From: Steinernema hermaphroditum
Lineage: Eukaryota > Nematoda > Chromadorea > Rhabditida > Steinernematidae
NCBI GenBank assembly: GCA_030435675.1
Contig: CM059624.1
Location: forward strand, 10,378,769 to 10,442,768
Direction: 5' to 3'
Length of the DNA stretch: 64,000 nt
The notes beneath the pieces are model-generated. The model was given only the letters and a program-made list of their open reading frames with translations, was not told the origin of the DNA and searched no databases. The position numbers were made by a program, and so were the translations under genes. Shown piece by piece: positions 1-10,968 of this stretch. Each line of letters starts with the position of its first letter. Position 1 is the first letter of the stretch.

Positions 1-292
1 TGGTCGATCCGAGGATGAAGGCGCTCTTCACCGCTGACATTTCCTTCACGGCCATTATGCAGGACAAGCCGAAGGATTCGGTTTCCAATGAATACTGTTT
101 GGTCTTCTTCTTCGACAAGCACAAATCATGGTATCCTTACATCGACATCTCAATTTTTATCATAACTTTTGCAGGGGCTGGTTCCCAGCGGCCGATCTAA
201 GCCACTGTGACGTCATGAAGGAGGCTGAGAACAGCAGATCGGACATGGCCATCGAATGTGCGAGACGCTACTGGGAAAGTGCGCAGCTCTAG
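1..292 (+). CDS. C-terminal part of a PWWP-like domain protein (5' end outside window)
   Basis: The reading frame is open from the window edge (first full codon at 3) and ends at the TAG at 290-292. One intron (131-174, GT...GCAG) is removed, joining exon 3-130 to exon 175-292. The join restores a segment reading VFFFDKHKSWGWFPAADL, which resembles the aromatic second half of a PWWP chromatin-binding domain (hydrophobic strand, FF, then W-x-P-x-x-DL). The tail after it is helical-looking and Arg/Glu-rich. An ATG at 15 is in frame but is probably internal, because the frame stays open upstream. The PWWP assignment is by motif resemblance only; another Tudor-like fold is possible. Confidence 0.45.
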
Positions 293-408
293 CCGGCGTT
301 CCGTAGTCTTTATTACCCTTATTTTGGATCTCCGCTACGAAACTGCCAAACATAGTCACACCGTGAAATAACTATTGAAATACGTGTATATTAATGAACT
401 GTAGATAG

Positions 409-1473
409 CTACACCGAAGCTTGAGTGTCCTGCTCGCCTGATGGGGTGTTAATCTTGTCCTTGTTGACTTCGATGACGGCGGCGTAGACGACCTTCTCCG
501 TTGTTTTCCCGGAGGGGAACTTAATCTCCTCGATACGGTAGTCGGTGGCCGCAAAGTTCTTCGACATGATGTCCATGATCGCTCTCAGCCCCTCGCTTTC
601 GCAAACGCTCTCCTCGAAAGGAAAAGCCAGAAGATAGTGATCCTTCGAAGGGTGCTTGTAAATGGCGCACTTGTCACACAGCGCGTTCTGAACTACGGTA
701 GGTGGGCGAACGTCGCATTTTCGCCTACCGTATGTTTGTCGGGAATGGGCGAACATATTTTACAGTAGAAGGAGCAATCAGCGAAGAGTTTCTTCTTGCA
801 AGAGGAGCACGTTATGGTCATCTTGCTGACATACTCGAAATACATGTCCTTTATATCTGAAACAACTGAATTCCTGAAAGCCTTGCATTCAAACCGACCG
901 TTGTACAGAACGCTGTGGAAGAGCAGTAGAGTACCCGTGTAGGGTCCACAGTTGGCGCACTTCATTTTACACTCGACAGCGCAGCCATACAGAGTCTCCT
1001 TCCGTTCCAACTTCGTCATGTTACAGGTCACTTTGTGCGGAAGAACGGCGTCTTCAAGGATTAGAGGCAAGCTGCACTTCTTGCACTTGGGCAGCGAACG
1101 CACCATCCGCTGTATAATCTCCCACTCCTTCATCGGCCCTAAAACACGGGGTCAGCAAGCGAGAGCAAATGGCACACGTCGGGTCGGCAAGTTGGTCGTC
1201 CGCTTCTGCGTCGCCGCGGATCGTCGCCGCCGTCCGTCTGCAAAGGAAGTGCGTCTCGGCGAGGGTGGGGCGGAACGGTACCATTTTGAGGACAAAGCAC
1301 TTTGTTGTGATTGCGAAGCGCAACTCCTTCCGCCGGCTACTATCATCGAGAGCGGCTTCTACTTCACTGGCAGTGTAAATGCAACTCTCCTGACCATCGT
1401 TCATGCAAATATCGTATAACTCATCTATGACGGATCCTTTGAAGCACGGGATCTTCCAGTTTTGCAGCTGCAA
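409..1473 (-). CDS. Cys-rich zinc-ribbon protein, possibly RPA1-C/MEIOB-like (5' end unresolved)
   Basis: Three exons fit in phase on the minus strand: 1473-1176, 1138-729 and 687-409, giving about 328 residues. The middle exon has repeated CxxC pairs (CKKC, CANC, CSSC, CKIC) and the last has CDKC, spaced as in the zinc-ribbon OB folds of RPA1 and its meiotic relative MEIOB. This is a pattern match, not a firm homology. The first codon in this frame at 1473 is TTG and lies just upstream of an AG that looks like a splice acceptor (ACTTTGCAG), so at least one further 5' exon probably exists upstream (1474-1700), but I could not place it. The 3' end faces the preceding plus-strand gene about 115 bp away (convergent). 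Confidence 0.5.
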
Positions 1474-2715
1474 AGTAAAAAATGTGTGGAATGCGTTGAC
1501 GAAAAACGATTTTTTGCAGAGTTTTTGTCCACTTTTTTAATGGGAAAGCAGTTCATGTTTTCTCCTATCCTCCCAATAGTTCAGAGCATCCAATTGATTC
1601 TGAGAGTGACTGTTCAGGAATGGGCGACAATGTGGCAAAATCAGTTGTTAAAATGGCTACCGTAACAGAAGAGTCATGGAAGAGTGTGCAAGGCAGCAAC
1701 ACTCGGAGTAATTCATTTGACCGCCTTTTTTATTGAATTTCCTCGTTATGCATAAGTGACCGAAAGAGCGTATCCAGGACGACGCCACAAAGAGCGTAAG
1801 GGGCGTTATTGAAACATTTCAATCGAATAAGTGCAAAGTGTGCGGCGTTTGGAGGTGACTCTCTCCTTCAAAGGCGAGCCACTGAAAGAATGAACTTCCT
1901 CCAGCATTATTTCCCGAGTGGTTTTTCCGATGTGGTTTTGTGACTGAAACTATACCGTCAGCCCTCACGTTACTCGGTTCAGAAAATCTGTTACTGTAAC
2001 AGAAACATCTCTTGTGGCGATGAAAAAACGAGAACCTTGATTCGAAAACGAAAAAACGAGAACCACTCCTCAAAAAACGAGAATCCTGATTCACACTTTC
2101 TCAAATGAACACATTTGTGCACAAAACTCGCTGATCGAATACCCGACTTTTCCTATCCATACAGGACACGTCATTATCGTTCGAAATGCAACCGCTCCTC
2201 ACTCGCCCTCTCGCGTGGCAATTCGTCTGCAGCGGTCGTCTGTCTGATCGTAATTGTCTGCGTTTCTAGATTTCTTCTCGACGGGCTCTCTGTTATGAAG
2301 CGTTGCTACTTGTCGCCACTTCGACGTCTCTTCTTTGCCGAAAAGCGCCGCCACCAATCTTCGGTTTACGCGTGTCTTTGTTTTGCGGAATACTGCAATT
2401 GTAAAATGTCACTTGCACTGGAGTGGCCTGCATGCAACGGAGGCGTGCGCACCCCTCAGGGCAGTGTTTCGTGTTGTCGGCAGCCGCGCCATCTGCGTGG
2501 TTCTCAACAAGACGATAGAATTTTGAACGCGTTTGGGGTTTACCAGGCAAAAAAAATGCTTACTATTCGGCGATGCAAGTCGAAAACACAATTGGGCGCT
2601 TCGAATTCGTTTGAGCCAGCAGCTCACTTACAACCGAACAGCTGGGTTCTTCTTCGATCGCCGCGGACGAGAATAGTCGCGACGCCTGTTTTGATCGTTA
2701 CCTACTACCTATCAT
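1474..2715. other. Intergenic region upstream of psme-4
   Basis: No gene is supported here. A 618-nt plus-strand frame without stops (2115-2732) begins at a TTG, has no recognisable domain, and runs across the psme-4 splice site and start codon in another frame, so it is treated as chance. The region may hold the first exon of the minus-strand zinc-ribbon gene and the psme-4 promoter. Confidence 0.5.
2020..2092 (+). repeat. Short imperfect tandem repeat (AAAAAACGAGAAYC units)
   Basis: Three imperfect copies of AAAAAACGAGAAYC, the outer two extended by CTTGATTC or CTGATTC, occur in about 70 bp. No coding potential is seen. Confidence 0.5.
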
Positions 2716-2723
2716 TTTTCCAG
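2716..2723 (+). other. Spliced-leader acceptor of psme-4
   Basis: TTTTTCCAG lies one base before the psme-4 ATG with no upstream exon in evidence, the usual layout of a nematode trans-splice site. Confidence 0.55.
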
Positions 2724-2724
2724 C

Positions 2725-5700
2725 ATGTCTGACATTTCTGACGACGACCTCGAATCTATCGGATCTGACGATCACGTAGAGGACGAAGAGGAGGAGGAGG
2801 AGACAGCGCTCAATGCGGACGCCGACGGCGAGGAGGAAGCTGCCATGGTGGTCGACGATGAAGAGCCGGAGCCGATGGATACCATGGGTGTGTGCCGCTC
2901 TCTGAGTGTTAATTGTGAGACGTTTCTTGCAGATGATACCGGAGCGCCCGAAACCGATGATCCGAGGTTCCAGAAGGTTATATGGCAGCTGAAATATCTG
3001 CCGTATGCAGAAGAGATCGAGAAAGAAGCCGATGAGTGGTTTGTCAAGATCAAGGATGGCCTGGCACACGCAATATTGAAGAGAACGATTCGTCCAGGTT
3101 TCATGTATTGGTTGGAGGACCTAGAGAGGTACCTAGATCGTTTTTATCGTCAGTTTGATCATCGTTATCATTTCCAGATACATGGGTTCCTATACATTGC
3201 GATTCACCAAAACTGACCATATCAACTTGATCAAGTTGTTATATAATGTGGTGACAATGAAGGACTGCGACTTCAGATTGGTGAAGTGCAGTTGTCGAGT
3301 GCTGAACAATCTTCTATCGTGAGTTGCTAAACATTAATTTACATTGAATACACAATTAATTCTAGGAGGAAAGAGTTGGTTTCCCGCGACGATCTGGTTC
3401 TTGAATGGAGGCCATTGTATGACCTCTATGTGCTGGTGTCATACAAGAATCTCGAAGACGACGGATTGTTTCTGCTTCCTGATCGACTAAAGAACACAAT
3501 CGAGTCAGCGATTATCGCATGCAGAACTTATTTCTCGAAAGAGTCGACGCAAGAAATTCTAAATGAAGTTAGGCCATACTTCTGTATTTGGGATGACGCT
3601 GCGATCAGAGGGATAACGGTCGCGTCATTGTTTCTGAACACACTCATGGACAAGGAAACCACTGCTATGTTCGGAGCGGGCCTTTGGTTCGACGAGTTTT
3701 GGCATTGGTACGAAACAATAGAAGTGAACAATGTCATGGAGGGTAAACTCGTTTCGCTGTTCATGAGGTATGGACACGTCGGGCTCTTCTGTCCTCACTA
3801 TTAAATTCCAGACTTTCTCGTGATTGTGTGGGCTTTGTGGACTGGAAACCCAAGTACGACTTCATAATTTCGAAGATAATGCGCTGCCTGAATCTCACTG
3901 TCGGAACTGCTGATAATCGGGTTGCTGTGACGGGAAGTACTCCGGTTTCCGTGGACTACTTGACCATGTGGCTCTCCTATCTACTTGGAGGGGCCGATGA
4001 CGGGATCCAGCCTCATCTACAAAGACTCTTCAAATCGACCATGTCATATTTCCACCCGTCTAACGGAGGTTCCCATACCTCTCATCTCCTCACATTTGTC
4101 AATAAGTTGTCGTCTTCCATTTCGAGTCGTCTCCGCCGCGAGCGTTACCGCAGGACTAAGAAGTCGTACCATCCTCAGGTTCCGTGAACATCTTCTGTTT
4201 ATGTTCTATTCTGCACTTTTAAGGTGCCTCAGGAGCTGCAGCTGACTGACAGACAAGTGGATCTGTACGTCCAAGCAGTTTTACCGTGTATAGAACTGTC
4301 TGCATTCACCAAGCACGACTTCGACCTGGTTCCGCAGATTTTCCGATATCTAGCTCACCTTGCACCCTGGCAGGTGGTGCCAGCTGTAATTGACATGTAA
4401 GCTGTCAGTACTATGGGTAATTCATACTAACTCTTCTCTTTCTAAGGGTGTACTCCTCGTTGGACGCTCTCACTGAGCCCCATCGTCTACTTCAGTCGCT
4501 GAGTTGCCTTTCGTCCATAATTTTGTCACTTGTGAGGGACAAAGACGAGCCACCGGCAGGTCTGAAACGGCGGCAGCTTCAGTACATTGAGGACCATCCG
4601 ATAAAACCGTATCGGATTTATGCTATCAACCTTTTGCGGTCAGTCCTTCCTGGAATCGATGTTAACGACATCGCCAAGAGTCTCCTTACCTTCCAGGTAC
4701 TGTTGAACTTTCTCCTTTTGGGTATATCGGTCATATTATAGATCATCGGAGCGCTGCTCTCTTTAGTCCCTATGGTAGATTGCTCGAATTTCAAGTTTGA
4801 CGAAAAATTGAACCAAGAAGAGCGTGAGCTCTGTGAAGCCACGGCTGCTTATGATGAGATCTGCGAGGATCTTCTCGACAAGATGTTCCGGATGCTTGAG
4901 ATCTTCAGAGGAACAAATCATGCTGGAACGAGCCATGGCTCCGTTGGCCTGCTGCAGAACGCAAAGTACAGCATAGAAGAAGCTGTTATTAGGAGAGGTC
5001 TAGGCGCTGTTTTCCGTTGCGTCGTGAGCAACTCGGGTGATTCCACGACTAGGGTAATTTCTACAGTTTTGTAACCAAAATGCATGCGTTCCTATAGATT
5101 GCTATTGACAAGGTGTACGAGTTCGCTAAATCATCGATCTTTGACAGCAAGATCGCCGCTGATACGGTTGCTGAATTAATCTTTGGTGCAGTAAAGGTAA
5201 AAAAATATCCCTTCGTTAAGCAGTATAACTGTACTTGCTATAGGGTGATGTGAAATACGCTATGCCATTGTTCCTTGACTTCCTACATCACAAGCTGAAA
5301 GAAAACATCACGCGTAAGTTGCGACTTACAAACACAAGACGATTAAGTGAAATATTCCAGCGGATATGTACGAAGATGAAGAAGTTGACTCAACAGTCCT
5401 ATGGTATGTGAGGTTGATCGAAGATATGTCCAGAGTGCCATACGAGCTGAGTGACTTTCGTCCAAAGCTAGACGAAATAGCCGAACTGCTGTTGAAGTGC
5501 AAGAACACGCAAATCTACGATGTAAGAACTAGGAAACGAGTCAGTCATTTCAAATATTCTGTTTAGCGAGGATGTAGCGTTCTCGAGAACATTTTGCTGT
5601 TCTCTACGTCCATGCACTCCAATATTCGCGAAACCCGGCGACAGCAGTTCCGAACCCCTGAGTATATTTCCATTCATGTAAGTTTGCAAAGCCTTTGACT

Positions 5701-8700
5701 GGCTAAGAACGAGAACTTTTCAGCATTGGGCAGAAGTTATCGACAAGAAATCCACGAACTGTCACATTAACTGGGTGTGCCCAGGGGCAAAAGAATATGC
5801 TTGGGCCATGGACTGCCTCGAAAAGTACCTGTATCCCACTCTGGACAGGTTGAAGAAACCTGAAGACTACGAAACAACTAAGGCTATGTTGAAGGATCTG
5901 AAGCTTGTGGCTTACATCGTTGACGGAGCTGCCCCCTTGATGCCATTGCTAGAGGGCGAAGAGTTTGTCGGAACTGAACACGCTGTCGTGCCACATCTTG
6001 ATTTGAATTGTACCGTGACGGCGAAAGATACTAAAGGTTTGTCGTCATCCTCAAGCAGTTCTGCTGATGCGAAGTTATTCAGAACTCACGACACCTGACA
6101 GCGGAAATATTCGGAAATGTGTCATGAATGTTCTAATTCCGCTGGTGGACCATTTGCTGAAACACAAGGCTGACGACACCAAGTCGTTCAAGCAGGTCAA
6201 CCACATACTGAAACAACTGATCTTCAACTCGGGTATTAGCAAGAGCCGATTGGCGACTCTCACCAACCAGTACCACTTCAACAAGAAGATCAAGGGAGAT
6301 CCAGTGAAAGTATCCAAAGCGACGGTAGCCACTTTGCATCAAGAATTTGTAGCATTACAACATGCGGTCAGTGCTAAACAAGTCAATTTCCATCCACAGT
6401 GACTTTTCAGAGACGTCTCCACTTCCGCTGGCAAACTCGTTTCAATCAGTCCCACTTCACAATCATTGATGCACTTGTGCGTCTTGGAATGTCCGGTTAC
6501 AGTTCTGTCAGAATTGATGCACAGCAAACTTTGGTCACAGTAATCGACGAGTTTCCGTTCGTCGTGCACTCCATCTTGGACAGTCTTTTGCGACACCTAA
6601 AGGCCGATGCAAACATCTCTCATGAGCAGTTCAAAGGCGCTTTGTACATGCTAATTAACGGGAAAGGATCAGCTATTTGCTTGTCTCAGAACTGGCGATT
6701 GCTGAACGAAATTTGGCCTGCGCTGGTACTAGCTCAACAGTCGGAGAAACGTTCGATCATCGAACTTCTCGACACGACGCAGAACCTCGTGGTGGAGAAC
6801 TTCGAGTCGTTCCAAATCAAGTTTACGGTAAGCGCATTGTCTCAGGAATATTTATGTTGACGTTTATCATTTAGACACCGGATGATGCAATCAACACAGC
6901 ACTGGAGCTTCTCAAGGAAGGCGATAACTGTGTGCACCGTTCGGTTCTTGGTATGCCTACTGCCGCAATGTTACAAGCGGCTAAAGATGATGAAAAAGAG
7001 CGGAATAAGGCTAATGAAGCGTGAGTCGTGTTTCACGCAGATAGTTGATCATCTCTATCACTCGTTCTAGATTGTATTACAAGCTCTGCACGAGGCTTTA
7101 CGAATTGAGCAACGATACAAAACTTCACTGGAGGCATTTGGATATGGCACAGTCGTTCTTGTCTATGCTTATACGTAAAGATCAGAAGTTCCCAGATGAT
7201 GCTGTCAGACTTTTCCACCGTTTGGTCGTGCACGATGCCGTTAAAACGCGGAAGATGGCTCAGGCAATCCTTGGAGCATGGATGCGTATGAACAAACCTA
7301 AAGCTGTGAAAACCGTACTGCCGTTGGAAAACGTCGATCCTAATCAAGGACCAAATGCGAAGTGGCCCATAAAGTACGGTATTCGCGCTGACAACCGACC
7401 GTTCTTGTATGATAAGCAAGACCTCCCGAACACAAAGGAGAAATGGGACAACGTGAGGTTCCTCAGGAAAATTCATCACGGATTTTACACATGGCCCGAG
7501 AATATGACGGCATACGAAGGCCCCGGTGAACAAGTTGCTGTAAATCGAAGCTTCGAGAACCTGACACAAATTGAGAAGGACCTTCTCGCAAACATATCGG
7601 AAGAGGACTACATGAGCAAATTCATCGGATTTATGTCACTCGAAGAGAAAAAGGGACAAGAAAGCTTCAACGCAGTGCAGTTCATGTATTACTACGGTCT
7701 TTTCCGAAACTTCAACGACATGGTTTTGGATCCGTTCAAGCCACAGCTGGAAAAGCTCATGGTCTCCAAGAAGGACGAGGAACAGCGGCTGGCCAGTGAG
7801 ATTGTTGCTGGGTTGCTGAACGGATCGAAGATTTGGAACTGGGAGAAGGTAGAAGAAATGTGGCGGTGGCTGCGCCCTGTTCTTCTCAACTGCCTCGAAA
7901 ATGTCACCTCAACATCTTTCCCGACTTGGGGAACAGCGATCGCCACTGTGATGGGGTCATGCGATCCCAGATCGCAATACAGATTGGTGCAACTGCTAGA
8001 AAACTTGGCATCGCGGCCTACAGAGAGCAGTTACCACAACACCGTGTAAGTGTTGCTGTTATTTCCAGTTCTTCTATCGTGTTCTATTTTAGGCGGTACT
8101 ATCTGCTGCAAGCAGCCTTGAATCAAGGCGAGTGGCGTGTAACAGAGTGCTGGAACGACATGTTCGACAAGCTCTCTCCGCAAGTCGTGCAAACGTACCA
8201 GAATTTCCGAGAGAGGATAGGAAGCTGCATAGCCACACTTGCATACTTTGACATTCCCGGTTTCCGTGTTGAGGAATCAATTGAAGAACGCTTTCATTTG
8301 GTGAGACTCCGGAAAGTCATAGAAATTTTCAACAGAAACGTAAGTTGGACGAAGCTCACAACTTTTATGAAAGATTTTGCTTTTAGTTGGGAGAGGTGTG
8401 GGATGAGGCCTTGCGTCCTGAAGCAGATGCAGACGCCATGGATATTGAGACGGAGGTAGAAACCTCAACTTCTCTTGCTGTTCCTTTTCCTGGTTTCTCC
8501 GCTTCTTCATCTACTGCCAGCTTGGCGGCACAGGGTGGCGACGATGCAGAAAGGAAGCGATGCCTCTTAGCGCTGAGCACACTGCTGAGCTTCTTACAGT
8601 CGAATTGGAATCATTCTTTGCTGGCCTTACCCGAACCTATCATGGAGCTAATTCCTTTGCTAATGCACTTCGAGAATGAAAAAACGTATGGCTCTCATTA

Positions 8701-9504
8701 TGTGTCGTCCTCTCTTACTTGTTTATCTTTTTCAGTGATGAAGATATCAAGAAAAGCTGTTCGTGGGTACTTCAGCATGGCATGTCGGCATCAACCGTGG
8801 CTAAAAGGGATGTTCCACTCCTTCTGAAAACGATGGAAACAGTGCGCAGCATGCATAAAGGCTGAATACTGATCCATGTGTTTAGGTTTGTCTACGAGCA
8901 AGATGGTGGAAGGCGAAGCTGACTTTGCTGAAATTTATGCAGTGTATAGGATTCGCAAACTACCACATTCTTGTACCTCACCAGGATAGCTTCAAGAAGA
9001 TAGTATTCCATCTTCTAGTAGACAGTCGGGTGGAGGTTCGACAGAAGGCATCGGAAACGCTCTCTGGTTTCATACAGTGCGAATTCTTTACTGTCGACGA
9101 AAAGCTGATCGTTAGTCACCCGTTCAAGAACTTGATTCCTAATCCGAGTCGCTTTTAGGGCGAGTTCAAGCAGTGGTCCAACAGCAGTCAGCGCATACGG
9201 CGTCATGCGGGAGTTCTTGCGTTATCAGCCATTGTTCGTGCCTACCCATACACCGTTCCGTCTTTCGTGCCGGACGTGCTGATGAAGCTGTGTCGACATG
9301 CACATGAAATGCAGCCAATTCAGGTAGATACACCTTAATCTTCTATTACTATTTTATGCCTTTCTTTAGTCCACCGTCAAAGACACCATGAAAGAATTTA
9401 AACGGACCCATACCGACATGTGGCATGTGCACAAGCAAGAATTCACCGAAGACCAATTGGCAGATCTCACGGATTTGCTAGTTTCGCCCAACTACTACGT
9501 CTAA
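2725..9504 (+). CDS. psme-4: Proteasome activator complex subunit 4 (PA200/BLM10)
   Basis: Twenty-three exons join in phase to 1918 codons plus stop: 2725-2887, 2933-3128, 3178-3318, 3366-3767, 3812-4178, 4224-4396, 4447-4696, 4742-5053, 5098-5196, 5244-5313, 5361-5521, 5567-5677, 5724-6036, 6083-6366, 6411-6827, 6875-7020, 7071-8045, 8093-8339, 8387-8685, 8736-8841, 8886-9110, 9159-9323, 9370-9504. All introns are about 40-50 nt. The family forms a HEAT-repeat dome that caps the 20S proteasome and is linked to degradation of acetylated histones and to DNA repair. Supporting segments include [17 protein letters not shown] and the long exon at 7071-8045 (WTWP-like and [13 protein letters not shown] stretches). 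The protein ends in Tyr-Tyr-Val, a correct HbYX motif for docking into the 20S alpha ring. The N-terminus is very acidic (residues 5-50). Length is close to vertebrate PSME4 (about 1840). A polyadenylation signal AATAAA lies at 9681-9686. Confidence 0.95.
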
Positions 9505-9940
9505 GCAATATCACCCACTATGTTTATCGACTCGGTTGCTCACATAGGATCTCAGGTCCTCATGTATAGTTGTAGTACTGTCGACACAGCTCTTTCCTTC
9601 TGTATTGAGATTATATTGCTTTTATTAGGTTTATTAGAAGCATCTTGTAAAGGGTTTTGCACGCTGAAGTGCGTTTATACAATAAACGAGTATTTGTATG
9701 TAGCTGTCGGACATTGTCCGCCTGGATTTGGGGCGCTTGGCGAGGGGGTGTCGGATTGTCGTTTGTCTGTAGGTTTTGGTCCTACAGCGCTCACTGTGAA
9801 CACTGTCCAGCGTCTTGTCTCTGCTGACGCAGACAAACGCTGGCTTTAAATTCCGTTCAATTTGTTTGTCTAGCGTCCGTGTCTAGTCTACTGTCTTGTA
9901 CTTGTATTGTACGTGTCTGTTCCGAAGTTAATCAGCAGTA
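9505..9940. other. psme-4 3' region and upstream region of rpb-8
   Basis: It contains AATAAA (9681-9686) and an inverted repeat: CGTTTGTCTG at 9760-9769 pairs with CAGACAAACG at 9830-9839, with an inner TGTAGG/CCTACA hairpin at 9768-9786. No ORF here is credible. Confidence 0.5.
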
Positions 9941-9947
9941 TTTTCAG
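9941..9947 (+). other. Spliced-leader acceptor of rpb-8
   Basis: TTTTCAG lies four bases upstream of the rpb-8 start codon and is consistent with trans-splicing. Confidence 0.55.
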
Positions 9948-9951
9948 AAAA

Positions 9952-10440
9952 ATGGCCGGTATTTGGTTCGATGATCTCTTCACCATCAAAAATGTCGACC
10001 CCGACGGAAAGAAGTTCGACCGAGTAAGCCGTCTCTTCTGCGATTCGGAATCGTTTCGAATGAGTCTGATCCTTGACGTCAACACGCAGCTGTACCCCAT
10101 TGGCCTTGGTGAAAAATTCCGTCTTATGCTGGCCACCACCCTAAGAGACGATGGCTTACCAGACGAGGGTGATTACAACCAGGGAGTACGTTTCACTGCC
10201 CTATGCATTTTTCTTATTTCTGCTTTATAGGAGTCATTCCCTCGTGCCGATGCTTTCGAATATGTTATGCACGGCAAAATCTATCGAATCGAAGGAGAGG
10301 ACTCTGGCGAAATGAGCAGATTAACTGCTTATGCCTCGTTCGGCGGACTGCTCATGAGAATCCAAGGAGACGCGAATAATCTCCACGGATTCGAACAAGA
10401 TACATCAATCTACCTTCTGATGAAGAAGGTGTCCCTCTAA
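9952..10440 (+). CDS. rpb-8: DNA-directed RNA polymerases I, II and III subunit RPABC3 (RPB8)
   Basis: Two exons, 9952-10185 and 10231-10440, give 147 residues, the normal length for RPB8. The start [20 protein letters not shown], the segment [14 protein letters not shown], and the C-terminal half ([16 protein letters not shown], then [14 protein letters not shown]) match the two-strand OB fold of this family. The protein is a shared structural subunit of all three nuclear RNA polymerases. The single intron is 45 nt and phase 0. Its stop is about 146 bp from the stop of the small minus-strand ORF that follows, so the two converge. Confidence 0.96.
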
Positions 10441-10586
10441 ATTCCGTTATTATCTTCGTTGCTATTCTGTGAATAAGTGTCACTTTTTTCTGTGTTTGTC
10501 CTGTGTTCTCAAATATCCTGGGGTGGCACCGAATCAGTAGAGAGAGCATATTCATTCACATAGAACGTGCATGACAATGTTATACG

Positions 10587-10730
10587 TCAGAGTAGGAACG
10601 TAACACCAAGAAGAACGAAGGCGGTCATGAGCGTTGAGAGGATTCTGAGCTTCGCGAAGAATGGGAGGTCGCCGAAGTTGCGCGGTTCTGGATTTGGTGC
10701 CATGGGTGCGTCGGTCGATTCATCGCTCAT
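10587..10730 (-). CDS. Possible 47-aa single-pass membrane microprotein
   Basis: An ATG in good context (CGCCGAAATGAGC on the minus strand) opens a 48-codon frame with an acidic, Pro-rich N-terminus (MSDESTDAPMAP...) and a C-terminal hydrophobic stretch of about 20 residues (LSTLMTAFVLLGVTFLL) that would span a membrane. An in-frame stop upstream limits the N-terminus unless an intron intervenes. I do not recognise the family. A competing plus-strand frame (10567-10893) overlaps but shows no domain. The tail-anchor-like layout suggests a small ER or mitochondrial membrane protein; that is inference. Confidence 0.4.
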   Translation of the reverse strand: MSDESTDAPMAPNPEPRNFGDLPFFAKLRILSTLMTAFVLLGVTFLL

Positions 10731-10968
10731 TTCGGCGGACGACCGATCAGAAGGCGGCAGACGAAGAGAAATGAGCCGAGTTCTGGGTGCGCCTCCAGTG
10801 CTCTCAGAAATGTTCGTTAAGGGTACAAATGGACCTGACTTTGAAGGGGATAAGGTTGCCCATCACTTTGGTCCTTTGTACAGTAAACTATAAGTGTGAA
10901 GATAATTGCAATGCACTAATATACGCAACCATATATTCAACCATGAATTCAACAAAATACGGTTGGAC

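Noticed and set aside
2115..2732. 205-codon plus-strand open frame upstream of psme-4
   Set aside because: It starts at TTG, has no domain or signal peptide, and runs across the psme-4 splice site and start codon in a different frame.
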